Shown here: positions 38,894 through 46,972 of the stretch, one piece after another
How positions within the stretch are numbered: the stretch's first letter is position 1
How the letters are laid out: every line of letters starts with the position of its first letter
Source of the DNA: Saprospirales bacterium
GTDB lineage: Bacteria > Bacteroidota > Bacteroidia > Chitinophagales > Saprospiraceae
Assembly: GCA_016703765.1 (NCBI GenBank)
Contig: JADJBL010000045.1
Coordinates: forward strand, 186,001-250,000
Direction: 5' to 3'
DNA: 64,000 nt
The notes under the pieces: model-generated
What the model was told of the DNA's origin: nothing
Seen by the model: the letters and a program-made list of their open reading frames with translations, nothing else
Databases searched by the model: none
Made by a program: the position numbers and the translations under genes

Positions 38894-41827
38894 TTAAAAT
38901 GCAACATTCACACCCAGGGTCAGGGTCCGCGCCTGCGGATAGGTCCCATAGTCGATCCCCAGCTCGGTAGCACTCCTTCCGAAGGCGTTCACCTCCGGGT
39001 CGAAACCGCTGTAATTGGTAAAGGTCAGCAGGTTTTGGCCCGTGGCATAGACCCCCAGTTTTTGAATGCCGACCCGTTTAAGTCCTTCCGGATTGACATT
39101 GTAAGCGAGGGTGATGGCCTTGAGCCGCACATAGGAACCGTCTTCCACAAAGCGGGTGGAGTTTCGCACGTTGTCCACATTGCCTCCGCCTACCGCCCGT
39201 GGTACGTCCGTGTCTTTGTTGTCCGGCGTCCAGCGATCGAGCACGACGATAGATTGGTTCTTGCTGTCGAACATTCCTTCGAGGTCGATGCGGGTGGCGT
39301 TGTAAATGTCATTGCCGTAGCTTCCCTGGAAGAAAACGTTCAGATCGAAGCGTTTGTAGGAGAAGGAGTTGGTGAGGCCGAAAATAAAATCAGGCTGCGC
39401 ATTGCCGATCACGGTGCGGTCGCCCGGATCGAAGAAGCCGTTTTCGTTGACGTCCTTGTACATGATGTCGCCCGTTTCGGGATCGACGCCCTCCGAAACA
39501 TAGCCGAAGAAAGAGCCCAGCGGCAGGCCGACTTTCACGATCGTCACATCCTGGTTGTTGCTGTACACCCTTCCGAAATAGTACACGTCGGTGTAGTCCA
39601 GGGCCGTCACCTCGTTTTTGTTGAAAGAAATGTTGAAGTCGGTGTTCCACCTGAACTCCTTGACGAGGTTCACCGTGGAGATATTGAGTTCGATGCCCTT
39701 GTTTTCGATCTCGCCGGCATTGGTCTGTATGGTGGTGATGGGCAGGGAGTTGGATAACTGGACGTTCAGCAGTACGTCTTTCGTCTTCTTCAGGTAGGCG
39801 TCGAGGGTGATGTTGGCCCTCCCTTCAAACAGGGCGAGGTCTATGCCTATGTTCGACTGCGCGGTAGTTTCCCACCTCAGGTCGGGGTTGCCGTAAGTGA
39901 CCTGCACGGAGGCCGGGCCTGCCAGCGGGTTGATGGGAGTTCTGCGGTAATAGTTGACCAGGCCATAGCGGGCGTAGTTGGGGATGCCCTCCTGGTTGCC
40001 GTTGACGCCCCATCCGGCGCGCAGCTTGAGGTCGTAGATGAAGTCCATGCCTTCCATGAATTTCTCCGAGGAGATCCGCCAGCCGGCCGAGAAAGAAGGC
40101 ATGGTGCCCCAGTGCTGAGCCAGTTTGGAGGAACCGTCGCGGCGAAGGCTCACGGTGAGCAGGTACCTGCTGTCGTAATCGTAGGTGGCCCTTCCGAAGA
40201 AGGAGGCAAGCGCCCATTCCTCCACCCAGGTGTTTCCGGTGATGCTGTTGGCCGCGTTCAGGGTGGTGACCGTTACGTCGTCCGGAAAGTCGTTGCCCTC
40301 GAGGTAGGAGTCGCTCCAGCGGAGCTTTTGGATACTGCTTCCTGCCAGGAAGGTAAAATGGCTGTTCCCCATCGTTTTGTCGTAGTGAGCCGTGTTCTCC
40401 CAGATCCAGGTGCTGGTGTTCGACTTATCGGCGCGGCCGATGCCGTTTTGCTGGCGCCCGAAATTGGTGCGGAAGGGGTCTAGGTAATAATCCCACTGGT
40501 GGCTGCTCAGGTCGATGCCGATATTGGTTCGGAGGGAAAAGCCTTTGAACAGTGTTGCCTCGGCGTTCATATTCCCGAACAGGCGGTGGTCGGTCTGGTT
40601 TTGCTGAGGACCTTCCATGTAGGCCACCGGATTCTCCCAGGAGGGTTGGAAGGGATTTGGGTCGAATTGGCCGCTTCCGTCGTCTTTATAAACCTGGAGG
40701 AAAGGCGGCGTGTTGAGTGCGCTCATGATAACGCCTCCGCGGCCGGAGCTGGCGTTGTCGGGCGTGTCTTTCGTTTTGGAGCTCAGTACGTTGAGGTTGG
40801 TCCCTATTTTGAGCCAGCGTTTGACCTGATTGTCGAGGTTGACGCGCAGGGAATACCGGTCGAATCGCGCCGGGTTGACGATGCCCTCGTTGTTCAGGTA
40901 GTTGAGGGACACCATGTAGGCCGAGTTTTCGGTACCGTTGGAAAAGGCCAGTTGATAGCTTTGATTTTGGCCTATGCCGAAAACCGTATCGCTCCAGTTG
41001 GTATAGCCCGTAGCGGTGGGGTCCAGGGAGCCGGGGATGATCTCCTCGATCAACTCGCGGTAATCCTTGGTCGTCAGCACTTCGATGGGTTTGCGGAGGT
41101 TGGAGTAGCCCTTGTAGGCGTTCAAACGGATGACCGGCGTATTTTCTTTGCCCCTTTTGGTGGTGATGAGCACCACGCCGTTGGCTGCCCGGGCTCCGTA
41201 AATTGCTGCGGAGGAGGCGTCTTTCAGTACGCTCATGGTTTCGATGTCCGTAGGATTGAGCCCCCGGATATCCGTAGTGGGCACTCCGTCGACGATGTAC
41301 AGCGGCTCATTGCCCGCGAGTACGGAGGTGGCGCCCCTGATCCGGACGGAGATATCGCTTCCCGGTTTGCCGGAAGGCTGGATCACCTGGACGCCGGCCG
41401 CTTTGCCTTGCAGGGCTTCGGCCGCGGAAACCATCGGGCGGTCGCGGATCGATTTTTCATCTATGGTGACCACCGCAGTGGTGAGGTCTTTTTTCTTTTG
41501 TGTTCCATAGCCGATCACCACCACGCCTTCGAGCAGCACGGCGTTTTCCGCCAGGACGACGTCGATAGTGGCCTGGTCGCCGACGGCGATTTCCTGTGTA
41601 ATAAATCCGATATAGCTGAATACCAGGGCGCTTCCCCGGCTTACGGTCACCTGGTAAGTTCCATCCAGTTCCGTGGTGGTCCCGCTGGTAGTGCCTTTCA
41701 CGAAAACAGAAACTCCGAACAACGCATTTCCTCCCCCATCGGTTACCGTTCCGCTGACGTATGTGGTTTGCGCCGTTGCATTCCAGGCGAGGAGGAGAGA
41801 GAAGATCAATATATATAGCTTTGCCAT
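38894..41827 (-). CDS. susC: SusC/RagA family TonB-linked outer-membrane transporter
   Basis: The 977-residue protein has a signal peptide ending NATAQ, a CarboxypepD_reg-like domain (VSGTVTDGGGNALFGVSVFV), and the plug with VVIGYGTQKKKDLT and VSVRIRGATS-type sequence including EPLYIVDGVP. A long beta-barrel ends in TLGVNVAF. It imports oligosaccharides across the outer membrane with energy from TonB. Together with SusD and two GH30 enzymes it defines a polysaccharide utilisation locus. Confidence 0.95.
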   Translation of the reverse strand: MAKLYILIFSLLLAWNATAQTTYVSGTVTDGGGNALFGVSVFVKGTTSGTTTELDGTYQVTVSRGSALVFSYIGFITQEIAVGDQATIDVVLAENAVLLEGVVVIGYGTQKKKDLTTAVVTIDEKSIRDRPMVSAAEALQGKAAGVQVIQPSGKPGSDISVRIRGATSVLAGNEPLYIVDGVPTTDIRGLNPTDIETMSVLKDASSAAIYGARAANGVVLITTKRGKENTPVIRLNAYKGYSNLRKPIEVLTTKDYRELIEEIIPGSLDPTATGYTNWSDTVFGIGQNQSYQLAFSNGTENSAYMVSLNYLNNEGIVNPARFDRYSLRVNLDNQVKRWLKIGTNLNVLSSKTKDTPDNASSGRGGVIMSALNTPPFLQVYKDDGSGQFDPNPFQPSWENPVAYMEGPQQNQTDHRLFGNMNAEATLFKGFSLRTNIGIDLSSHQWDYYLDPFRTNFGRQQNGIGRADKSNTSTWIWENTAHYDKTMGNSHFTFLAGSSIQKLRWSDSYLEGNDFPDDVTVTTLNAANSITGNTWVEEWALASFFGRATYDYDSRYLLTVSLRRDGSSKLAQHWGTMPSFSAGWRISSEKFMEGMDFIYDLKLRAGWGVNGNQEGIPNYARYGLVNYYRRTPINPLAGPASVQVTYGNPDLRWETTAQSNIGIDLALFEGRANITLDAYLKKTKDVLLNVQLSNSLPITTIQTNAGEIENKGIELNISTVNLVKEFRWNTDFNISFNKNEVTALDYTDVYYFGRVYSNNQDVTIVKVGLPLGSFFGYVSEGVDPETGDIMYKDVNENGFFDPGDRTVIGNAQPDFIFGLTNSFSYKRFDLNVFFQGSYGNDIYNATRIDLEGMFDSKNQSIVVLDRWTPDNKDTDVPRAVGGGNVDNVRNSTRFVEDGSYVRLKAITLAYNVNPEGLKRVGIQKLGVYATGQNLLTFTNYSGFDPEVNAFGRSATELGIDYGTYPQARTLTLGVNVAF

Positions 41828-41880
41828 GTCGATTGGTTTAGACTAGAGGTTTGAGAGAAGTCGGCTCAACAAGTTTAGTG

Positions 41881-41947
41881 GGTTTAGAAAGTTTAGGAAG
41901 TTTAGCCTATTCTAAACCTTCTAAACTTCCTAAACCATCTAAACCCG
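41881..41947. repeat. GTTTAG-word palindrome between the PKD gene and susC
   Basis: The left arm 41881-41906 and right arm 41922-41947 pair over 26 bp with two mismatches around a 15-base loop. Both arms are near-iterations of GTTTAG(A/G)AA. An extra GTTTAG copy lies upstream at 41874. It lies 8 bases after the PKD stop and 53 bases before the susC start, so it may set relative expression of the two. Confidence 0.65.
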
Positions 41948-41954
41948 AAGTGCC

Positions 41955-43724
41955 CTACCGTTCCAACACGGCAGACCAGGAGGTCGATCCGTCGTGTCCG
42001 GTGGAGGTATCCACGGAAACGTAGAGGTATTCCTTCAAGGCGCCTTTGGCGTAGGCGATCACCTCATACTTGTTCGTAGCGTTTCCTCCGTTCGGGGGGT
42101 TGGCACTATTGGAGTTCTCTCCTCCGTAGTAGCCTTTGTAGAAACCCAGGAAGGCTGCGCCCGTGGGGCCGTTGGTCAGGGTAATGATCGCCCTGTTGGG
42201 GCCCGATGCGGGAGTAAAAGTATAGGAGTGCGTATTGGAACCGAAAGCGGCGCCATTGCCGCTGGAAGCCAGCTGGGCATCGCTGATACAGCCGTTGGGG
42301 CTTCCCATGTAGCCGTCGTTGCGGGCGTCGCCATTGGTTTTGTATTGGTACACACCGCCTGCGCCGAAGATAAACTCATCGTTGGTCATGCAGGACCAGT
42401 CATCGGCGCCCCCGGAGGATCCGTCGAGGAAGGCGAGGGGCACTTGCCACCAGGAGGGGTCGCCCATGCCCGGGCCTACTACAACCGAATTGAATCCAAC
42501 CCTTACTTTCCAGGAGCCTCCCTGCAAATCGGCCTCTGTCACATCAGTGGGATCTACCCAAAAGTTCTTGCTGGCGCTATTTTCGCCATTCGGGTTAAAT
42601 GCATTCAGCGTCACCGTATAGAGGCCGGCGCCGGCATAAGTATGGGTCGGGTTTTGCGCGGTGGAGGTGTTGCCGTCGCCGAAATCCCATACAAAGGAAG
42701 AGCTGTTGGTCGTCGTATTGGTACAGGTAAGGGTAAATCCGTTGAGCTCGGCGGTAAACGAGGCTACCGGTTTCGGGCCTGGGAGCACGGGAATATCGCC
42801 CGGATTGTCATAAGACACCAAAGTGATTCTCCAGTAAGCGTCGTCTTCCACATCGGCGTCGTTGTTGTATTTCGATTCCAGGACGAGGGTATCGACCGTT
42901 CCTTCGGTCAATTTGACGATGTCATAGGTAACGGAGGGCTGGGGAACGAATACCTCTTCGTTGGTCCCGATTTTGGCAAGGCCAATAAAGGCGCCCTGCC
43001 CTATCACGGTCAGAATGGGGCTGGATCCGGTTACAAGCGAGAAGGTGTGCACACCGTCACCCCAGGCGGATTGGTCTTCGCCGGCAGGGCCTACCAGATT
43101 AGCCGGAGTAGTCTCCTGGCAAATATTGGCCGGGGCAAACAAGGGGGCTTCGGCCCAAAAATCGCCGTTGGTCTTGTACTCATAGGCGCCATCGCGGCTG
43201 AAGATGAATTCGTCGTTCAGGATACAGGGGCGGTTGGCCAGTTCGTCGTTGCCGCGTCCCTGGGCCCACCAGATGGTGCTTCTGTCGATGGGGCCTACTT
43301 CCAGGGGATACACATCCACTCCGGCGGCCACCTCCCGGAGGAGGATCCATGATTTGGACACATCGCCGACGAGCTTTGTCAACTCGGCATCGGGATCGGA
43401 AATAGTCACCGTCTGAGAGGATTTGTCGGTAGACTTGCCGTCCGTGCTGGTTGCGGTCAGGGTAACGGTGTAAGAGCCCAGCGCCACGTAGCTGTGGATC
43501 GGGTCTTCTTCGCTGGAGAGTGCGGAGCCGTCGCCGAAGTCCCAGGAGACTTTGGAATAGTTGGCGGAGGCATTGGTGAAGGTCACCCGTTTATAATCTA
43601 CCGGGTCGACCTGATAGCTGAAGCCCGAGATGACGTCGAGAATCTCCTCCTTTTTGCAGGAGTTGCTCAACAACACCACCAGGAGCAGGGTAAGTGGAAT
43701 TGATAATTGAATTAACCTCTTCAT
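41955..43724 (-). CDS. PKD-domain surface lipoprotein of the PUL
   Basis: The ATG at 43724 gives MKRLIQLSIPLTLLLVVLLS with lipobox LSNSC. The protein of about 589 residues has two PKD domains (VSWDFGDGSALSSEEDPIHSY and FVWDFGDGNTSTAQNPTHTY). Each is followed by a similar domain with CILNDEFIFSRDGAYEYKTN or CMTNDEFIFGAGGVYQYKTN, so the chain is an internal duplication. In laminarin-type loci PKD proteins of this kind act as surface glycan-binding proteins; binding is inferred. First gene of the minus-strand locus. Confidence 0.8.
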   Translation of the reverse strand: MKRLIQLSIPLTLLLVVLLSNSCKKEEILDVISGFSYQVDPVDYKRVTFTNASANYSKVSWDFGDGSALSSEEDPIHSYVALGSYTVTLTATSTDGKSTDKSSQTVTISDPDAELTKLVGDVSKSWILLREVAAGVDVYPLEVGPIDRSTIWWAQGRGNDELANRPCILNDEFIFSRDGAYEYKTNGDFWAEAPLFAPANICQETTPANLVGPAGEDQSAWGDGVHTFSLVTGSSPILTVIGQGAFIGLAKIGTNEEVFVPQPSVTYDIVKLTEGTVDTLVLESKYNNDADVEDDAYWRITLVSYDNPGDIPVLPGPKPVASFTAELNGFTLTCTNTTTNSSSFVWDFGDGNTSTAQNPTHTYAGAGLYTVTLNAFNPNGENSASKNFWVDPTDVTEADLQGGSWKVRVGFNSVVVGPGMGDPSWWQVPLAFLDGSSGGADDWSCMTNDEFIFGAGGVYQYKTNGDARNDGYMGSPNGCISDAQLASSGNGAAFGSNTHSYTFTPASGPNRAIITLTNGPTGAAFLGFYKGYYGGENSNSANPPNGGNATNKYEVIAYAKGALKEYLYVSVDTSTGHDGSTSWSAVLER

Positions 43725-43943
43725 GATTTGAATTGATTTAGTTAATAAAGGAAAGAAAAAGGCATAGCCATGCTGGTTTTTCGGGGAAAGCATGGAGGCT
43801 CTCCGGGGAAAAAAGTATCCCGGAGGCATTAAAGCCCGTATAGGTTAATTTGGTAAGGGCGGCGAAACCAACCCAAGGAGAGGTGTATAGAGGTGTATAG
43901 AGGTGGTGGTGGGGTAAAACTACAATTCTTTGGGCAAAACACA

Positions 43944-43998
43944 AAAATATAATGGGCTGTTGGACGGTCTTCGGCCGCCCAACAGCCCATTATATTTT
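43944..43998. terminator. Long hairpin after the NTF2-like gene
   Basis: Arms 43944-43963 and 43979-43998 pair perfectly over 20 bp (left arm AAAATATAATGGGCTGTTGG). After one mismatch the stem continues as CGGTC/GGCCG with one wobble and a TTC loop. It lies 8 bases beyond the stop at 44006. On the minus strand, TATTTTTG (43942-43949) at its edge could be the PUL promoter element. Confidence 0.7.
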
Positions 43999-44005
43999 AT
44001 CAGAA

Positions 44006-44896
44006 CTACTTGCTTGCTCCCGGCGCGGGCACGGCGCCCAGTTGGACCAGCAGGCCGAGGAAGTCGGCGTTGAGCCAGAGGTTGGTGGCTTTGCCGTCCT
44101 TGTACTCGTAGATCACGGTTGCGGGGATGGTCACACGGCGCTGGGTAGCAGGTACGCCCTGGAATGCGGCCCCGGTATGCGTGCCTTCAAACTGGTGGCG
44201 GACCACTACTTTCGAGCCTTCGGCCGTCACGTCAAGCGCCGTGAATTTTGAATCGGGGAATGCGTTGAGCAGTTCGCTCATGGCCTTGCGATATCCGTCG
44301 ACCCGGAGGGGCTGTGGTCCCCAGCCGTGGAAAGTGGCGTCGGCGGCGAAGTTGGCGGTCACGGCGTCGAGGTTGCGGCTGTTCAACGCCTCGAGGGTAC
44401 TGACGGCGATCTGTTTGTTGGCCATGGGGTTGGCGGCGGCCAGTTGGTTGTTGAAGGCCGTTTGATCGAACTGGGTGTTGATCTCCACGATCTTGCCAGC
44501 GTTGTCGAATTTAAAGAAGGCTACAAAGGGCAGGCTTACTTTGTTGTTCGTAGCCGGATTTCCCATCAGGGAGCCGTTATTGGTTCCGGAGAACCAGGCT
44601 TTGAAGCCGATGCTGGATCCCGTTTCGGCACATTCCAGGATCTGGTGCTTGATGTCGGGGAATCCCGCCTTCATTGCCATTCCGAGGCCTTTGTAGGCGT
44701 CCCGGTTCATGGCTTCGGGCGAAAAGGGCAGGTAGACTTTTACATCGGGGCTGAGGTAGGCCTCTGCGGCATCGAAATGGCCGGCATCGACGGCGGCGAA
44801 GAATTCGCGCACTTTGGTTTCGAGATTGCCCTGTGCGAGGGATTGGCTGACACTGAAGGCGAAAAGAACAGACAGAAGAACAAAAAACGATTTCAT
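44006..44896 (-). CDS. Secreted protein with two NTF2/SnoaL-like domains
   Basis: The 296-residue protein has a signal peptide ending SLAQG. Two similar domains follow at about 25-145 (KVREFFAAVDAGHFDAAEAY, AYKGLGMAMKAGFPDIKHQI) and 160-285 (TLEALNSRNLDAVTANFAAD, GYRKAMSELLNAFPDSKFTA). Both match the SnoaL-like polyketide cyclase/ester cyclase fold. No catalytic function can be assigned. It is a stand-alone gene. Confidence 0.75.
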   Translation of the reverse strand: MKSFFVLLSVLFAFSVSQSLAQGNLETKVREFFAAVDAGHFDAAEAYLSPDVKVYLPFSPEAMNRDAYKGLGMAMKAGFPDIKHQILECAETGSSIGFKAWFSGTNNGSLMGNPATNNKVSLPFVAFFKFDNAGKIVEINTQFDQTAFNNQLAAANPMANKQIAVSTLEALNSRNLDAVTANFAADATFHGWGPQPLRVDGYRKAMSELLNAFPDSKFTALDVTAEGSKVVVRHQFEGTHTGAAFQGVPATQRRVTIPATVIYEYKDGKATNLWLNADFLGLLVQLGAVPAPGASK

Positions 44897-45075
44897 CTTA
44901 CTTGATTTTGGAATTAAAGAAAAATTTGGTTTCGGGACAAAGATGAGATCGCGGGTTGTTCAACCGCCAGTTCAGAGTTTGGTCAGGGGGTGTTCAAAAA
45001 GGTGGGGGGGGGGTTAGGGAAAACGCATCTAAAGTATATTAAAACAAGCAAAGCGAGCTTTTGAAAAACTTGTCA

Positions 45076-45284
45076 AAATCCCTTAGGGATTTAATATTCA
45101 TAGCCCCGGGTGGAACCCGGGGAAAAGAGGCATCCCATCCGAATAACCGCGTAGCGGTTGAATAAAGCGTTTAATGGATACAGATATCACTTCTTTTGTT
45201 CAACCGCTACGCGGTTGTATGCTTTGCGCTTGATTCCCCGGGTTTCACCCGGGGCTATGAATATTCAACCCCTTTCAGGGGTTT
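45076..45284. repeat. REP-like composite repeat of mirrored hairpins
   Basis: Six short hairpins are arranged in mirror order. They are AAATCCC/GGGATTT (45076-45092), CCCCGGGT..ACCCGGGG with flank AATATTCATAG (45093-45124), AACCGC-GTA-GCGGTT (45135-45149), its counterpart AACCGC-TAC-GCGGTT (45202-45216), CCCCGGGT..ACCCGGGG with flank CTATGAATATT (45234-45265), and AACCCCT/AGGGGTT (45267-45283). The two outer blocks form a long-range inverted repeat. The whole resembles REP/BIME elements spread by IS200-like transposases. The 489-bp gap 44897-45385 contains this element and no gene. Confidence 0.75.
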
Positions 45285-45385
45285 CGGCCGGTGGGTCCGG
45301 GACAAAGGACCTTGATTTTTCAATAGTTTTGATGCGTTTGCCCTGGGGTGGAGGGGGTGGGATTGGGTTTTGGTGGAAGTGGAAC

Positions 45386-46333
45386 TCATTTTCCCCACAA
45401 CCTTTGGAATCGATTGAGGATTATTTCTTTTAGCCCTTCTTTCAATCCTTCTGTCAAAAAGCTGTATTCGATAAAACCAAACCATTCCGCTTTCGCTTTC
45501 TTCATTTTACGAAAGATATTTTCCTGTTGCTTCATGTCCAGGCCCGCTGTTTGGAAGGCGGCGCTGAAATCTTTCAGTTGGATCTTCTTCTTTTTTCCAT
45601 TGAGCGCGAGCGCCAAGTCCTCCTTGTCGGCCGGGTTGACGAGGGCGGTGGCTACCAGATCATAAGCTGGAGAAAGCAGAGGACCGGGAACGGGAAGGTG
45701 CAGCATGGAAAAATTTTTCAAATGCATGTCGGCATTTCCCGTGATAAAGGAGAAGAGGACCTGTTCGAAGAAATTTACCAGGTCTAACCCCGGGTAGGCA
45801 GAATATTTTGCGATAACTTTTGCTATCTGTTCGTAAGAGCCTTGGTATTTATCCTCTGTCAATCGCTCGGTGAGCTGACACATGTCTTCCATGTGAAGTT
45901 TTGATTTATTTACCCTGTCTATTCGTTTGGTGATGTATGCAAGGTTGCCCGATTGAAGGCGGATAAGGGTGTGTGGTACGGTCTTGATTTTGGCTATGGC
46001 GGCCAGGTGCATGGTCAGGTCTTCCACTTCGGGAAGTTGAGGGTAATTCGGAGTGGGTGGTTTCAAGATATACCCTCCCCATAAGCCAACGATGGTAAAG
46101 CGTTTGGGCGCGTTTTTACCTTCGCCGGGAGAAATATCTAATGAGAGCTTTGGTTGTACGCCGGGGATAGTCACCTGATTCCGGATGACCAGGGTAGCGA
46201 GCTCTTCTAATTTGTCCTCCGAAAATGGCAATGTAGGTGGGATGGGCTCGCCAAAGAAAATCCTGCTGCAGGCCGCATGAAAATCGGGCTCGCTTTCTCC
46301 CAATGGCTGGTAACAAAACAGACATCTTTTCAT
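45386..46333 (-). CDS. hipT: HipT-like serine/threonine kinase toxin
   Basis: The ATG at 46333 starts a 315-residue HipA-core kinase preceded by a zinc-ribbon-like segment (CLFCYQPLGESEPDFHAAC). It has the Gly-rich loop IPGVQPKLSL, VEDLTMHLAAI, the catalytic segment TGNADMHLKNFSML and the metal-binding segment LLSPAYDLVATAL. The HipA N-terminal subdomain is missing here and is supplied by the upstream gene, as in HipBST systems. HipA-type kinases phosphorylate aminoacyl-tRNA synthetases; the target here is unknown. It overlaps hipS by 4 bases. Confidence 0.85.
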   Translation of the reverse strand: MKRCLFCYQPLGESEPDFHAACSRIFFGEPIPPTLPFSEDKLEELATLVIRNQVTIPGVQPKLSLDISPGEGKNAPKRFTIVGLWGGYILKPPTPNYPQLPEVEDLTMHLAAIAKIKTVPHTLIRLQSGNLAYITKRIDRVNKSKLHMEDMCQLTERLTEDKYQGSYEQIAKVIAKYSAYPGLDLVNFFEQVLFSFITGNADMHLKNFSMLHLPVPGPLLSPAYDLVATALVNPADKEDLALALNGKKKKIQLKDFSAAFQTAGLDMKQQENIFRKMKKAKAEWFGFIEYSFLTEGLKEGLKEIILNRFQRLWGK

Positions 46334-46662
46334 GGCATTCCCTCCTCTGTTACGGGATGAACGCTTACAGCCCCGATGCAATCTTTGCAACAGGCCAGCA
46401 ATAACCCCATTCTGTCGCGGGGGTTGAGTTTCCAGTTTTTCTCGGCGATGTTGAGTAGCCATCCCTCCGGGATCAGTCCGTCGAAAAAAGGAAAGAGCAC
46501 GGTGCTTGTGAACGCCTCCTCTTGTAGGGGTAGTGTAAGGCTGACAGCCCCAAGGGCTTCGCCCCTCAAATATGCCTGGGAATATTCGAAGTGATACCCC
46601 GATTCATCCTGCGTCAACCAACCGGCCGTTGTGCCGTGCATTTTTATTTCAGCCTTTCTCAT
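46330..46662 (-). CDS. hipS: HipS-like small antitoxin (HipA N-terminal subdomain)
   Basis: The 110-residue protein contains only the HipA N-subdomain: HGTTAGWLTQDESGYHFEYS, YLRGEALGAVSLTLPL, FFDGLIPEGWLLNIAEKNW and DRMGLLLACCKDCIGAVSV. In HipBST loci this separate piece is the antitoxin that neutralises the kinase. It overlaps hipB by 4 bases upstream and hipT by 4 bases downstream, so all three are translationally coupled. Confidence 0.85.
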   Translation of the reverse strand: MRKAEIKMHGTTAGWLTQDESGYHFEYSQAYLRGEALGAVSLTLPLQEEAFTSTVLFPFFDGLIPEGWLLNIAEKNWKLNPRDRMGLLLACCKDCIGAVSVHPVTEEGMP

Positions 46663-46856
46663 CGATCAATCGGTATTGGTCCCAACTGATGTCCAAACAG
46701 GCGGAGCAGCTGGTTCACTTTATCCAGGCGCAGGGTTTCTTTTCCTTGCTCCAGTTCCCTGACAAAGCGGAGGCCTACTCCGGCCTTTTCTGCCAGTTCT
46801 GGCTGGGTGAGGCCGGTGATATGTCTTTTGTCTTTCACGAATTTGCTGAGTGTCAT
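46659..46856 (-). CDS. hipB: HipB-like XRE-family DNA-binding antitoxin
   Basis: The 65-residue protein is one helix-turn-helix domain: FVKDKRHITGLTQPELAEKA, GVGLRFVRELEQGKETLRLD, VNQLLRLFGHQL. It should repress the hipBST operon by binding the three palindromes in front of it. Order and overlaps (hipB, hipS, hipT) match known tripartite systems. Confidence 0.87.
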   Translation of the reverse strand: MTLSKFVKDKRHITGLTQPELAEKAGVGLRFVRELEQGKETLRLDKVNQLLRLFGHQLGPIPIDR

Positions 46857-46862
46857 GTGTGG

Positions 46863-46880
46863 TATACCTTTTCGGGTATA
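46863..46880. promoter_or_regulatory. Hip operator 1
   Basis: TATACC-TTTTCG-GGTATA is an inverted repeat 6 bases upstream of the hipB start. E. coli HipB binds TATCC-N8-GGATA; this site has the same TA..CC / GG..TA polarity with a 6-base centre. Confidence 0.7.
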
Positions 46881-46903
46881 AAGGTAGTTGTTTTTTATAA
46901 AAA

Positions 46904-46921
46904 CGTACCCTTTGGGGTATA
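46904..46921. promoter_or_regulatory. Hip operator 2
   Basis: CGTACC-CTTTGG-GGTATA aligns base for base with operator 1 apart from the first two positions and the centre. Its centre is 41 bp from that of operator 1, close to four helical turns. Confidence 0.65.
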
Positions 46922-46943
46922 AATTTTGCGAATTTTTAAGTTT

Positions 46944-46961
46944 TATACCCGATGGGGTGTA
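46944..46961. promoter_or_regulatory. Hip operator 3
   Basis: TATACC-CGATGG-GGTGTA aligns with operators 1 and 2. Its centre is 40 bp from operator 2, which gives three evenly spaced sites on one helix face. It lies 12 bases beyond the stop of the HNH gene. Confidence 0.6.
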
Positions 46962-46972
46962 GCCTGAAGCTT

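Noticed and set aside
38894..43724. PUL regulator (SusR, hybrid two-component or ECF sigma) near SusC
   Set aside because: No such gene is found in 34-45 kb; control must lie elsewhere.
45001..45386. CRISPR-like appearance of repeated GC-rich blocks
   Set aside because: Blocks are mirrored hairpins of three types without regular spacers or repeat length; a REP-like element explains them.
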